In this document: piece by piece, positions 37,038-49,067 of the stretch
How the letters are laid out: each line of letters opens with the position of its first letter
Numbering within the stretch: the stretch's first letter is position 1
DNA from: Ganoderma boninense
Lineage: Eukaryota > Basidiomycota > Agaricomycetes > Polyporales > Polyporaceae
Direction of reading: 5' to 3'
DNA length: 64,000 nucleotides
Assembly (NCBI GenBank): GCA_002900995.3
Contig: CM035304.1
Span: forward strand, 4,604,134 to 4,668,133
The notes under the pieces: generated by a model
Databases searched by the model: none
Seen by the model: only the letters and a program-made list of their open reading frames with translations
Told to the model about the DNA's origin: nothing
Position numbers and translations under genes: made by a program

Positions 37038-39106
37038 TGGCGGGATCGAGAGTCGGGGGCCGCGGTTCGTGAAGCGAGATGGTGGTGGTGATAGTCCAAG
37101 AGGTGAAGGTGGGCAGGGGGCGTCCTGCGAGCAATGGACAAGCGAGGTGGGGAAGAAAGCAGAGCGGAAGAGGCAGGAGGGGGTGCAACAATGGATACCA
37201 GGACGAGGATGGCAGAGCCAGGCGGCAGCACGGGTGGCACGGGCCACAGAGCCTATATCAGAAGGGAGCGCGCCTGGCAGGGTCTTCTGGGTCTTATGAC
37301 GACAGCAATAGGCAGGAGGGATAAAAGAGCGCGATCACAGCTTCGCGACACGCCAGAGCAGCGTGTTTACTCCGATGGGACATCACCCGGAACATTTACA
37401 GGTCGCTGGCTTGCACTCGCCCACATTCGGGCAGGAGAAACGTGATCGCGATTGAGATGGATGTGCGCGAACCTAATTGTTATCGGGCTGCAGCAACGGT
37501 TGGGCCGCTCGGGGATGTCGATAGGGAAGGGACAGGCTCCCTGGTGTGGGCTTCATCGGGTGTGCCCCTGGACAAGGATCCGTCTTGCTCAGCGACCAGC
37601 CCGCGTCAAGAGGCCTGGATCCACGGGCAGTACTAGTGGAGTGCGAGTGAGGGGTGCTTCCGGAAATCCGTTCTTGAGGTCAGGCCGCAGCCGCTGTGTT
37701 CCTAGCCAACAGTGAGTCCCCCACACGCAGCAGGTGTACGTCCGAATAACGACATTACCTCTCGCGAAACACAAGCGGGCGCGCTCCGGATGCTGGCAAC
37801 AGTCCAGACCGCCTGGGCGAAGAACAAGGTCTCCCACAGCCCGAATGGTCGCGCTCCAGAGCACCCTGCCTCGGGAGTGCTGGCGGAGTCTGAGAACAAC
37901 GCGCGACGAGCACGAGGAAAAGGCGTGTTGGTGTGGAAGATCGCAATCGGTGGCAGCTGAAACTCGGACTTCCCAACTGCCTCCCCTGGATGCGACTGAA
38001 TGCGGTATCTGCTGTGAGCTCGGAGTAAGTCTTGTTGTCATCAATTCACATATCCCGGATGAAGTTGAAGAAGACCATTGAAGATACCAAATACCTATCG
38101 ACGATCGTGAAACTTCGACGCACACGCCATGTCCGCGAAAGTACCGAGGTGGAGACGATCCCGGGGATGTCTAGGAGAGGAGTGGAGATGTGGCCAGGGA
38201 GTTAGGGTGGTGGATTGTGGCGCACAGATGCCACGAATGCATATGCTGCACTTTCGATCGGCAACTCGCATACAGGGACCTCAACTGATCCCTAGCCACA
38301 GTTTCCGGACCGCATGCGCGCACCAGTTATCTCTGGCGGGAAACCTCCCAGCGGCAGGCCTACCGCTTGTTCGCCAGCACTCTCAATTAGACCATCGGAG
38401 CTGTGGTGCTCAGCAGCCTGGGACTCCTCGGTTTGCCGCAGCCGTGCTTCAGCTATCTTGGAGGAGGGTGGTGTTCAGACGAGGTGGATTCCCACCTACC
38501 TATCCCCCTCCCAGCGACTCTGTTCAGAACGATCAGTAGTTCAAGGTATACGTACAGCAGAAGATCCAACTTGAACTCAAAATATCCCCGGACCCGTCCA
38601 ACCTCGGTCAAACCTAAAGTAAGGGCCCGCCGGGACGTGGAAGCAATGCCAGCACTCTGCCCGCTCTTCTCGAGACGATCTGCGCAGTTTGGGGCCCCGC
38701 AACCCTGGCCTTCCTGCAGCCGTGCATGTTCCTATATATCGCAATACGATTACCGGGCGACTGTAAATGTGCGACCCACGACATATGATACACCCGCCCT
38801 ACGGGATGGAGTCTATGCTAACAATATAAACCCAAACAGTATGTGGAAAACGCCACGAAAGAAACAAATCGAGATTACCGCAAGAAGTACCTCGCGACCT
38901 GTGGCCTGTCGTCCCATTATAGCCGCGGCGAAAGGGAAAGATTTACAAACGTAAACCGTCCAATGTGAAGGATCTACGAGTCGTAGCTAGTGTGCGACGA
39001 GCGCGGTGGTCTAGTGTGTGGTCGTTAAGACGGGGCATGTGAATGGGCCGCAAGCGACGGACGCCGCACATCTGACCTCGGAGTGCCGGGCGCGGGCTGT
39101 CGAGTT
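37038..39106. other. 2-kb intergenic region
   Basis: No gene is supported. A minus-strand frame at 37589-38125 (178 codons) has unstructured composition and no start context or introns that would tie it to a family. Confidence 0.5.
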
Positions 39107-41830
39107 TTAAAGGCTGAAGCTCATCGCGTCCCGGTCGTCCGAGGTAAGCCTGGCGTATTCTAAGCACAGCCGGTAGATGTATGCTGTGTGGACGGAGAAG
39201 GCACGTCAGCGGCAGCCCTCTGATCCGTTAATGGACACGGCGAGATGAATGAACGGGGTAAACGGGGTGGACGGCCAGAAGGCAGCAGCGCGGTACGCGA
39301 GAAGAGGGCAGGGGGCTGGCGGCGTAGAAGGGGAGGGACGTCGTGGAGTGCGATCGAATACAGCTCCCGGTCAAGGCACGCACCTTCCATATCCACTCGC
39401 CTCCCCATCGTCCGCTTCCACTGCTTCCCTGCACGTGCGATCCGCCTGAGCCGCCGATCACCGTCGATGCTCTTCGTCCCGCGGCGCTCTGCGGAGTCCG
39501 TCGTGGCGGTCACGTTCGCCGCGCGGAGTGTCGCCTCTGTTGCCCCAGAGAAGAACGCGTGGATGTTGTAGATCTCGGCGTACGACTGCGACAGGGGGAT
39601 GTAATGCAGCCTGCGGACCGTGCCCGATCAGAACGTGTTGTCCGGACATAGGTCATGCGGAACAGGAGGGGGCTCCATGACGCACCAGGGTTGCAACCAG
39701 TCCGAGAAGAACTCCCGGTAAACCGTCGCCTTGAGCACAGCACTGTCCGACTCCATGAAGGAAAAGAATCGCCCCGAGTAGCCCATCCCGTCCAGATCGA
39801 CAACGTATTTGTGTTTCCAATGGTCTCCGAGGTTGACTCCGCCGTCGTCGATCCGGTGAAAGCGCACCATCGCGTCGTGGCCTCCGGGGTAGTTATGCGA
39901 GCCAACGACCTTGACGAATGCGACGTCCATGATCTCGTCGTTCAGTGCGTTTACAGGAACGTCCGCATAGACGTAGTTCGTCGAGCCGGGCGGGTGGGCG
40001 AACACGATCGTCCTGTTGCCAGAGGACTGGTCGCTTGCAAGGCGGACAAATCTACGATCGGACGCGGGGGTAAGTGGATGCGCTATAACGTACACGGACC
40101 CTGGGGTTCGGGACGGAGAAAGCGGACCTATGACGTTGGTACTGTGCCGCGAAACCCGGAGGAGAGCTGCCCCCGCCGGTCGAGGCCCCTCGCCAGAAGA
40201 CCTTGTCGCTCTTCTCTTCCCACGGAGTCTCCATATCGTCGACGTCCTTCAGTTGCAGGTTGACCGAGTCCCAGCCATATGTGTATCTCCGCGTCTGCGC
40301 GTAATAGTAGTGGCTTGGTATCCGGATGTCGAAGAAACCCGAAGCTTTCGCGGGGGAGAAGATGGGGAAGATCCCTCCTGTGGTTCGCCAGTCGGAGAAG
40401 AAATGACCTTGATTATAGTGTGCCCAAGGGTTGCTGCAGAATGAGTAGTCGCCCGCAGTGCCCATAGCAAAGTCAAAGTCATCGCTGGTCGCCGTCAGCC
40501 TACTCGTCTGGTTCACGGAGGATTGAAGTGCGCGGAAGGAGCTGAAAAGTTGTCGTGCAGCGGTGCCAGGTGGGCATGTCCTTCTGAACGCCTCCCACAC
40601 GTTTCCCTCCCCATGCCAGTCAGCATCAAAATTTCCGCTCAACTCTTCAATGATAGCATCTACACATGCGTCAGCGTCCCTTCAGTCAGAAGCATACAAG
40701 TCGCCTACCAATGTTGAGTTGTACGGTTTCGTTTGACAGTACCTGACGCTCCCATGGGACAAGGACGCGCCCCTCAGCCATTCCATTAATTGGAAAGTCA
40801 AGGTCGGGTAACTGTACAATGTGTCAGTATATTCAGTGGAGGGTTAGCCACATCCCCTTCTATTCTTATGGTACGCGCGTGGAATGAATGCTCTGTATGT
40901 ATGTGCACTTATTGGGCTATGAGGGTTTCAGCAGCACTGGAAGGTGATGTGTACCACGGGATCCGCCACAATAGCCGCAGGGCATCACTTTCACAGCAAG
41001 CACGCGAAATCAATGGCGAATGCAGACGATCGTGGTCACAAAGCGGATGCAAGCCGAATCCTGTTTTCACGGTCGGTCGACTTACACTTGTATTAGCGCC
41101 GCATTGAGCGCCACGCCCTGCCATACCCAATATGTTTTGGGGAAGAAGAGCACACAGACCCGACAGACAGGCTTACCTTGTCTTGGAAGTCCTTCACGAT
41201 TGACAGAAAGCCATTTGCGCGTGCGCTCACTTCCTCGCTCTCGTCGCCGTCCAGGATGTTCACTGCAGTAGCATTCCCATCCCGCACGCGGACAACGTCG
41301 ACGAAGGGTAAATGCCCTGCCTGTAGGGAAGGAAATTCAACCACGGTAAGGACGCGACGGGGTGTTCAATGGATACATACAATGGCTGCCCGCCACCTCA
41401 ACTGCTCCCCGGTGATGTCCCAAAACGGTGCAAGATCTTCGTTGATGTTGTCGTATTCGTCGGTCATAAGGACATTGTTCTCCTGCGCGAACTTCCACCA
41501 CTCGTCAAACCCTCTAGGGGGCTTCCTTTTATACCTCCGCTGGTACTCCACGACGGCGTCCTCGAGTGTTCGGCTCTGTCTCGACAGCTTCTCGCGGAAT
41601 GCGGCCTCGGCCTCGGCCATGAGTTTCGGTATTGGGTGATCCTTGATTGTCGGGCGCGAATTTGACCATCCGAACGAGAGATAGCGGGTGGTGGTGGAGA
41701 CAAGGGTGTTGTCTGGGAAGTTGTCGGCGGCCTGCCTGTGGGCGGACCAGAGACCACCCTGCATAAAGACGATCACCACCGCGGTGAGGAAGAGAATACC
41801 CCTCTTCTGGCCCGAGAGTCCCTCATACAT
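39107..41830 (-). CDS. CAP10-like glycosyltransferase (GT90)
   Basis: This is a type II Golgi enzyme of the CAP10 / beta-1,2-xylosyltransferase family. ATG 41830 gives a short cytosolic tail and one membrane segment (ILFLTAVVIVFMQGG). Then come the family lead FDEWWKFAQENNVLMTDEYD, the body (DFDFAMGTAGDY, SDKVFWRGASTGG, YKYVVDLDG-like HKYVVDLDGMGYSGRF), and the end RDAMSFSL (TAA 39107-39109). The W-R-G and D-x-D-G-x-x-x-S-G-R segments are the usual GT90 signatures. Several introns interrupt it; one near 41380 separates LRWRAAI from AGHLPFVDVV. A longer in-frame start at 42037 is possible but adds no expected sequence. In Cryptococcus relatives add xylose to capsule or glycolipid glycans; the acceptor here is unknown. 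Confidence 0.88.
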
Positions 41831-42517
41831 GTCGGTCGAGTTCGTTGGTCGGATTGGCGGGGAAGAGACAGAGGCAGGAAGAATGGGAATCCTCGACGCC
41901 TGGCCGACCCGACGAATACGTGAGGCAAAGGAGTGGAATGGTAAGCGGAGAAGACGGCAGATGAGCTCGACCGTCAGCGTTGTGCCCAAGTGTGCCCAGT
42001 GTCGCCGCTTAAGTTGTCGACGTCGTGTCCAGCTCATTCCTGGTTTCTCTTGGCGCGCGCCGTGCGCTCAGGCACGACTCCGTCATAAGAGCGGACATTG
42101 CCGCTCAACTGAGCCGCCCGCCCGCCGCTCCATTCATGAGCATCCTGCTTTATGTCCAGTGTTCATGAACGCAAGCCTCGTGTCGAACGCGTGCGTTACA
42201 CAGGCAGCAGGACACAACAGGTACCATTAAACGCTGCTTTACCCTTCTTACACCCTCACCTGTCAGGATAGGCACACACTGGAGTCAACCCGCGGAAACT
42301 AGCACTCCTTCAAATTGGACATCGAGGGTGACGAGCATAGAACACGTTTCGCTTCCAGTCTGACTATCGTGCTCCTCTGGGCACGGCTTGCATGCCATAG
42401 TCTTGGTTCTTGCTGCACACCTCTGGGTGCCTTGACTCGCCTCTTTGCCTTTTCTGAGTCATCACTCTCCCTGCTGGTAGCGATCCCACCTACCACTTCC
42501 CGTCATCACCTGCTAAA
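41831..42517. other. Divergent promoter region, GT90 and AMSH-RBR gene
   Basis: These 687 bp lie between two divergent start codons. No gene or clear element is recognised. Confidence 0.5.
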
Positions 42518-44467
42518 ATGCACTTATTCAGCTTCCTGGGTCGTAAGCCAATAATCTCTGACAACATGATGGAGCACATCTCACCCGTACCTCTTTCCTA
42601 GAGTTCTCATCGCAGAACAATCCACCGACTGACAGTGCTTTCGAGGTTCCTGCAGGCGCGCCTTCTACTCTTCTCGATGTAAACAAATATGCCACTCAGT
42701 CTCGAACTTTAGACGGTGCTTACACCAGTCCTTCTCCTTCCAATCATCAGCGCCCCGCAGCCATAGCTGAACTCGCCGCTCAAGCGCGAGCGAACCTCTG
42801 GGACCCCTCTAAAGACCTTAGACACTGGCTACGCACCGCCGAAAACACAAGACGCTCCGCAGAAGTGCATCGTCAGTCCAAGGAATACGATGCTGCATTT
42901 GTGGAGTTTGCCAAGGCTGCAACGCTTGTACTGGAGAGTATCCCGAGACATAGGGAGTACCAAACTCTATTGAACGCCGATCAGAGGCATAACCTCTTGA
43001 TGGTGAGCCACTCGTCATGCGCGGCGCGGCATTATGTGTCTGCTTCAAGTTCCTGGCTCTGCACCTTTATACGGTCCAGTCGGTGTTGAGAATCTCGTGT
43101 GCTCACCGGGATCGTCGTGGTAGCCGGCTCGTCAGTGGTTGCATTACATAGCTACAGGGCTGCATTGCTTCGACGCATTGAATTTAATGCCGTCGTTCCC
43201 TGGTGTGCTGCAGTCCCAGGTGAGCTATGATGACGTCCTACAACGCCGTTCCGGCTGTTTGGTGTATCCCAGTTGAGTTCCACGAGGCGAGTCCCTGACT
43301 CGATTTTTTATTTCAAGAATGGACAGGATATCCTCGACAGCCTGAGCCAACTGAGGTCCATCATCGTGAAGCGACACGAGAACTGGCAAAGGGAGCAGCG
43401 GGAAAGCGCAAGTCCAGGTCCAGCATCGTCTGCCAAACAACAACTTACTCACCGGAAGGAGCACTCCAGGGAGGCACCGCAGGCAGCGTGCAGGGATGAC
43501 ACGCAATTCTTCACTTGCGGCATCTGCTTGGAGAGCCACCGAAACGATTTCCTCGCCTACGCGATGCCATGTGGTCATTTGTACTGTTGGCAATGCCTGA
43601 AGGGATACGCGGTTTCTAAGATCGAGGAACATCGTTATCCAATCCCATGTCCTGGATGCTCGGCGGACGTGGATCGATCTGAGCCAGCAGGTAAAGTCCC
43701 TTCTCACCGCCGCCCAGCGTCATCGGCTGAACTAGCCTTGAGAATTGGACGACCTTGCGATCCAGCATCTAGGTCTAAGCGAAGAAGAATATCAGGTTTT
43801 CAACGAGATGCAAATGGCTCCCTTCTCCACAATCATTCACTGTCGCAAGTACGTGCTTCCATCCAAATCTTACGGTCTTGCTAACTTCATGTTCCATTGC
43901 TGTAGGTGCTTGAACACCATCTTCGTCGACAAGGAGGAGTATCAGGCAGCCCAACAACTAATATCCTGTCCCCTCCCCGGTTGCAATCATGTCTGGTGCA
44001 AATCATGCTCACAAACGATTAAGGCCAGTAAGGGCCCGAGGCACTCATGCGACGGCTCCTCCGAGTTCAATCACCTTTTGCGCCAACGGGGTTGGAAGCA
44101 TTGCCCAGGTAGTTCCTGGCCTCCGGACATACTGAGACTGCAAGCTGACTTCCTAAATATGAACTCTCGTTCTAGGATGTAAAACGCCCGCAGAAAAGAT
44201 CGATGGCTGCAACCACATGACAGTAAGTCAAGCCTGGTCTGTCCAGCCGTCCGCCCTTAGCCTCATATACACATTCTGACAGTGCGTGTCGCCGGATGTA
44301 ACACGTTCGTCTTAATTTTGAGTCTATCACCGCTTTAAAACACTCATGTATTGTTCAAAAGACATTTTTGCTACCTCTGTGGCGAACTCATTACGCAGTC
44401 TGTACTGAGGATGATGATTAGAAGTGAGGTCTCGCGACACTACGGTTCGAGGTGTACGCTCTTCTAA
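42518..44467 (+). CDS. AMSH N-terminal domain fused to RING-IBR-RING ubiquitin ligase
   Basis: The exons are 42518-42542, 42602-43002, 43318-43690, 43743-43848, 43906-44108, 44176-44222, 44283-44304 and 44362-44467. They total 1283 nt, one base short of 428 codons. A 25-nt first exon (MHLFSFLG) leads to a USP8-dimerisation/MIT-like region ([32 protein letters not shown]). This region is clearly homologous to the N-terminus of the adjacent AMSH gene, with the same intron position before [12 protein letters not shown]. From about 43495 it changes to an RBR ligase: RING1 (CGICLES, CGHLYCWQC, CPGC), IBR (CRKCLNTIF, CPLPGCNHVWCKSC) and RING2 (CPGCKTPAEKIDGCNHMTC, GCNT-HFCYLCGE). The catalytic Cys of GCNHM is present. 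A base seems missing at 44285/44286 inside RING2. A cryptic acceptor at 44260 restores frame but loses a zinc Cys. Confidence 0.8.
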
Positions 44468-44886
44468 GATGTACATCAAAAACGCTGTAGATATCCATAG
44501 TTACTGTTGATTTTGATTCTGATCATGCTAGTGTGTTGCCCTCGACCCAGGCTCAGATGCGCCGCACACACGTATACAAGTACGACCACTAAGACAGGGC
44601 ACCGCCATCACGCAGTCACGTATCTACTGTAGTGCATGAAAATTTTCCTCCTATCCTTGGCGGGATAACCTTGGGATAGCCTCAGCAACCTGGGGTAGGC
44701 GATGAAAGTCGGGGTTAATCCAACCATCACCGTGACGGCGGCTGCGGAGTCACGGGGCGTGACTCAGGGAGCGTGACTGGGGGGCGTGATGCGGGCGTTC
44801 GGTGAGGTACTGCGGCGGTACGCCCGGGATAGAGGCTGCTTGGCGACTGCTCCTTCCGGCCCCTTCTCCTGCCTCCGACGACCACC
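44468..44886. other. Spacer / AMSH promoter
   Basis: This 419-bp stretch precedes the AMSH start. A run of GGGGCGTGAC-like repeats lies around 44735-44790. Nothing else is seen. Confidence 0.45.
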
Positions 44887-47800
44887 ATGAGCTCTGCTGT
44901 ATACCCTTCTCGCCCCACTGCCGGCTCAGGTCCCAGTTCTTCTCGTTCCAACTACTACCGCCCCGCCACCATCGCCGAACTCGCCGCGCAAGCGCAGGAG
45001 AACCTCTGGGATCCCTCCAAGGGCCTCAAGCACTGGCTCCGAACCGCCGAGAAGTCGAGACGCACCGCAGAATCGCTCCTGCAGGCCAAGGACTATGAGA
45101 GTGCATTCGTCGAGTTCGCCAAGGCCGCCACGATCGTCCTCGAGAAGCTCCCGACGCACAGGGAGTACCAGACGCTGCTCAACACCGATCAGAGGCATAA
45201 CCTCGGAATGGTGAGTCTTCCGTACTGCGCATTGCGGTTTGAATGCCTGCCTCCTGTTCTGCCCATTAACTTCGTCGAGAGGAAGTCCATCTCGATTTCG
45301 ACCTGGTCGGTCTAGCCGAGACGATGATGCGCATCGCGTCTATGAGATCGTGTGCATGCATCCCAGATCTTGCCTCGCCATCGTCGTCCTCGGTTAGTCC
45401 TTCAGCGTCCCTATTGCACCCCATGCGGCAGCTATGTTGTCGCCACACCACATGGTTCTTATACAGCATGCCGCTGCTCGCTGGCGCACTCTCGTCTCGG
45501 AACTTAAACTCTGCTGCGGGCCCGCACGGCTTGCGGAGCTCGAGAGGCCTTCCTTGTTATCGTTACATAAGGGGATTTCTCATAGTGGCCTAGCTCACTG
45601 AGGAAGACGACGCTCGAAAGCACGCATATATCGACCTCCAGTGGGTTCGACGCAGACGTCCGGTGAAGGTGTTCTGCGGGAAACTCAATGGCCACAATTG
45701 TACGCGAGAGAGCTTGGGCCCAGGAAGACGTGCAGTTTTAAGTCCCGTCGTCGAACACACTAGATCAATTGTTCAACCTTGGCGGTTTGTAACGTGTTCC
45801 TCGATGGAAGATGGTTGACTGGCTCCGAAGCATCTGGTGAGCATCGAAACGTATGGTGTCCCTCTTCAGCTTAGGCTCCTGCCCACCACTCATAGTCACT
45901 AGGCGTTAAGTCGGTATTGGGGGTCTTTGCGGCGGAGGGGGACTTGCCTTTCGTGGCGCGGCAGAGAGGATCCACCCATATATAAACCAGGGGAAAACTC
46001 CCTTGGAACGTTGAGCGTAACATTCTCAGCGCCATCAGTGAACACGTCCCTACTGTCTTATTCCCCGTTTGCGTTCTCGGTCTGCTCTCTTTTTCAAGCT
46101 ACCACACTGTAGCCTACGCAACTCCATTTCAAGCCAGGGACGAGCGTTGAATTTGAAGATTAGGATCAGATTCGAGCTCTCTTCATCCATGCATCAAAGT
46201 TGTTTGTGGCGGAACCAATGATTGATAAATTTTTTCATAGAACGGACAGGATATCCTTGATAGTCTAAGTCAACTCAAACCTGTACTCGTGGAGCGATAC
46301 GAGAATTGGCAAGCCAGGCAACGCGAAAGCCCAGGGCCAAGTCGAGGAGGGTCCGCCGAAACACAGCTTACCCGCGAGGAGGAACGTGCCCGGGAGGCCC
46401 GGGAGGCAGCACGCAGGGAGGAGGCATGGAAGCAAGAAGACTTGTCCGTCGTCAGGCTGAGGATCGAGAACGACAGGCGCGCGAGGAAGCCGCGTGGCGG
46501 CAGTCTCAGAAGCACGGAAGAGAGAAGCAGCGACCGCGGAGCTGAGCTCACTTACTGAGAGACAGAGACGAGAAGAGGAGAACAGGCGGTATGCTGCGGA
46601 AGAAGCCAAGCGGGAGGAAGAGCGGACGAGGCGGAGAGTGACGGATGAGCGACGAGCAAAGGAGCAGGACGGGATCGTGCGGAGACAGCAGGAAGCAGAG
46701 GCTGCTGCGCGGGCCGCGAGGAGAGACATCGCGGGGCTCACGCCGTCGCCGCACCCCCCGCCGTCTGCTGGAAGCTCGGTGCCGGCACAGTACGGCCGCA
46801 TGCCAGAGCCAGAACATACTTCGAGGAACTCTGGACGCTCAGTATATGCGCCCCAGCCGTCGCGTCCTCAAGAGTCGTACTCCGGCAGCGGACTCTCAGT
46901 CATGCCCCTGGAAAATCCGCTGAAGTATGACGAGGATTCCGCCACAGACGTTGAAGGGCCAAAGGTCCCTTGGAGTCGTCAACGCGCGTCAGATCAGACT
47001 ACAAAAGCAAAGCAGCCTGGGTACGTAGACTTTTGGTCTGCATGCCGATGTTTGCTGAGCACAGTTCAGCGTTACATACCCGCCCCCAATCACGACGACG
47101 TCCCCTCCTCCATCGGACATGGGGAGCGTCAAATACCCGTCGCTGATGTCGCAACATCAACTCAAGCAGGGCTATGTGCCCTCTCTGCAGTCCATGTTCG
47201 CAGCCACTTCTATCTCGCAGGCTCCTGACTCATCTCTCTTGTTCGATTCTAAACCGCAAAACAGCAACCTGTACAATCACCCGCTACCTCCTCAATCTGC
47301 TCCTGTCGTGCCCGCACCCGTGATCCCTCCCTACCCCACGCACATGCCTGTGCCAGAATCGCACCAGCCCCCGGCGTCTCATCCACCACCTCCCACGTAC
47401 GCGCATAATCCCAATTCCTCGTACTCGAGCAATCAGCGCGGTCCTTCGCCGAATGGCGCGCGGCAGGCTCCGCGAGACCCGCATCCACGAACCCCGCAGT
47501 CGAGCGGGCCGAGTGCCGCCCCGCCGGCCCGGATCGTGGCCGGGAACTCGAAGGATGTAAACCTGTGCGAGCTGCGGACGATCAAGCTCCCTCGCGAGTG
47601 CTTGCCCAAGTTCCTCTCGATCGCACGCGTGAACACGCTCCAGAACCGCGAAACGTGTGGGCTCCTGCTCGGCAAGGACAAGGGGAGCAAGTACGTGGTG
47701 ACGACCCTGCTGATCCCGAAGCAGCACTCGACGAGCGACACGTGCATGATGGACGAGGAGGAGCTTGTGTTGCAGTTCACGGAGGATCGGCATCTGATCA

Positions 47801-48336
47801 CGCTCGGTTGGGTAAGTTCTAAGGCTCAAACTCTTTTTTTCGCTCGCTCTGACGTCGTGGTCGCCTTTCCAGATACATACCCATCCCACGCAGTCATGTA
47901 AGTGATCTGCGGGGCGAACATCGGTCGTGAGGTGTCTGCATGCTGATTGGTTACTTTGAACAGGTTTCATGTCGTCCGTGGATCTGCACACACATTCCGG
48001 CTTCCAACGTATGCTTCCAGAGTCTTTCGCCGTCGTTTGTGCGCCGTCCTCTACGCCTCAGTGAGTGCTTCCGAGTTCCATGTGATAAGCCATCTCCTGA
48101 TCGCCGGAAACAGATTTGGTATATTCCGACTTACCGATCCTGGCGGATTACAAACGATATTGGACTGTAGTGCCAAAGAGGCCTTCCACCCTCACCCCGA
48201 TGTTCCCATCTACACCGTACGTCCGCACTCCTCTTGCTTGCATGTTTATTTCGTGTTGATCGCCGGCCGATAGGACTGTGACAACAGCCATGTACAAATG
48301 AAGGATCTTCCGCTCGAGATCGTCGATCTCCGGTAG
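44887..48336 (+). CDS. AMSH/STAMBP-type JAMM deubiquitinase (ESCRT-associated)
   Basis: This is a zinc isopeptidase that trims ubiquitin chains, K63-linked in studied relatives, on endosomal cargo. The exons are 44887-45210, 46241-47020, 47070-47811, 47873-47897, 47964-48060, 48114-48216 and 48274-48336. They total 2134 nt, two short of 712 codons. The order is USP8-dimer/MIT-like domain ([35 protein letters not shown]), a charged coiled coil (46290-46700), a Pro-rich linker, and the MPN+ domain. The JAMM motif is complete: E in [10 protein letters not shown], then H-T-H followed by ten residues and D, split by two introns. Insert [12 protein letters not shown] and end LPLEIVDLR are AMSH-like. 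Two one-base deletions in the coiled coil (about 46420-46440 and 46490-46505) are needed to link the frames. Intron 1 is 1030 bp. Confidence 0.9.
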
Positions 48337-49067
48337 ATTCCTCGCCCGCTCACCGATGCAATGTATGTAATCTCTTGTGCCTCATACCCGTATGTCCGTC
48401 TGTATGCGTATCAATCAGTGCGAACCGCACTCCCTCCTTTGAATACCGTCTCTTCCCCTCTCCCCCACATCGCTATATTTATTTGCCCCGAACTTCAGGC
48501 TGGCGCGTCCGGATCGGGGTCTCAGAGCTTTCGCAGACTTGTACTTTGGGATGGTTTACTGTCGATGTCTCATTACTGCATTCACTCCTGCTCGTCTGTC
48601 ACATACATGCATACCTTACATACATTTAGACTCAACACCCGTTTTTGTCTCCAGTAGGAATACGCTTTGCTTTCTCCAATGTAGCAATGTTCCGGAGGCC
48701 CGTTAATCCCATGTATTCTTCATCGTTCAATGTGTACGCGCGTATGAAAGCAGCCCTGTTTTCCCTCGAGGTTTGCGCACGGTATTTTGCTGGACGTTAC
48801 TCGCCACAGTGGCGAGCGGTTTCAATACCCGATGTTTCTATTGACGTCTCAATGCGATTGGGGTGCAAGGTACCGCCAAAGTATCAGTTCATTATCATCT
48901 CGACCTCATCTCGAGGGACAGTGTCCGCGATAGTAAATGTCTGTTAGCGATCGCAACGGCTTCGACGATGAGCATCCCACTAGTGGAGATATACCCCCCC
49001 TCGAGCGGATTCTTCGCACAGCATCGTATACAAAATGGAAGGATGTCGAGAGGGTCCGCCATTTCAT
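48337..49067. other. Convergent spacer
   Basis: This 731-bp AT-richer stretch lies between the AMSH stop and the end of a minus-strand membrane protein. Nothing is recognised. Confidence 0.5.

Noticed and set aside
37589..38125. 178-codon minus-strand open frame in the gap before GT90
   Set aside because: Low-complexity, Cys/Arg-rich composition without a family or codon signal.
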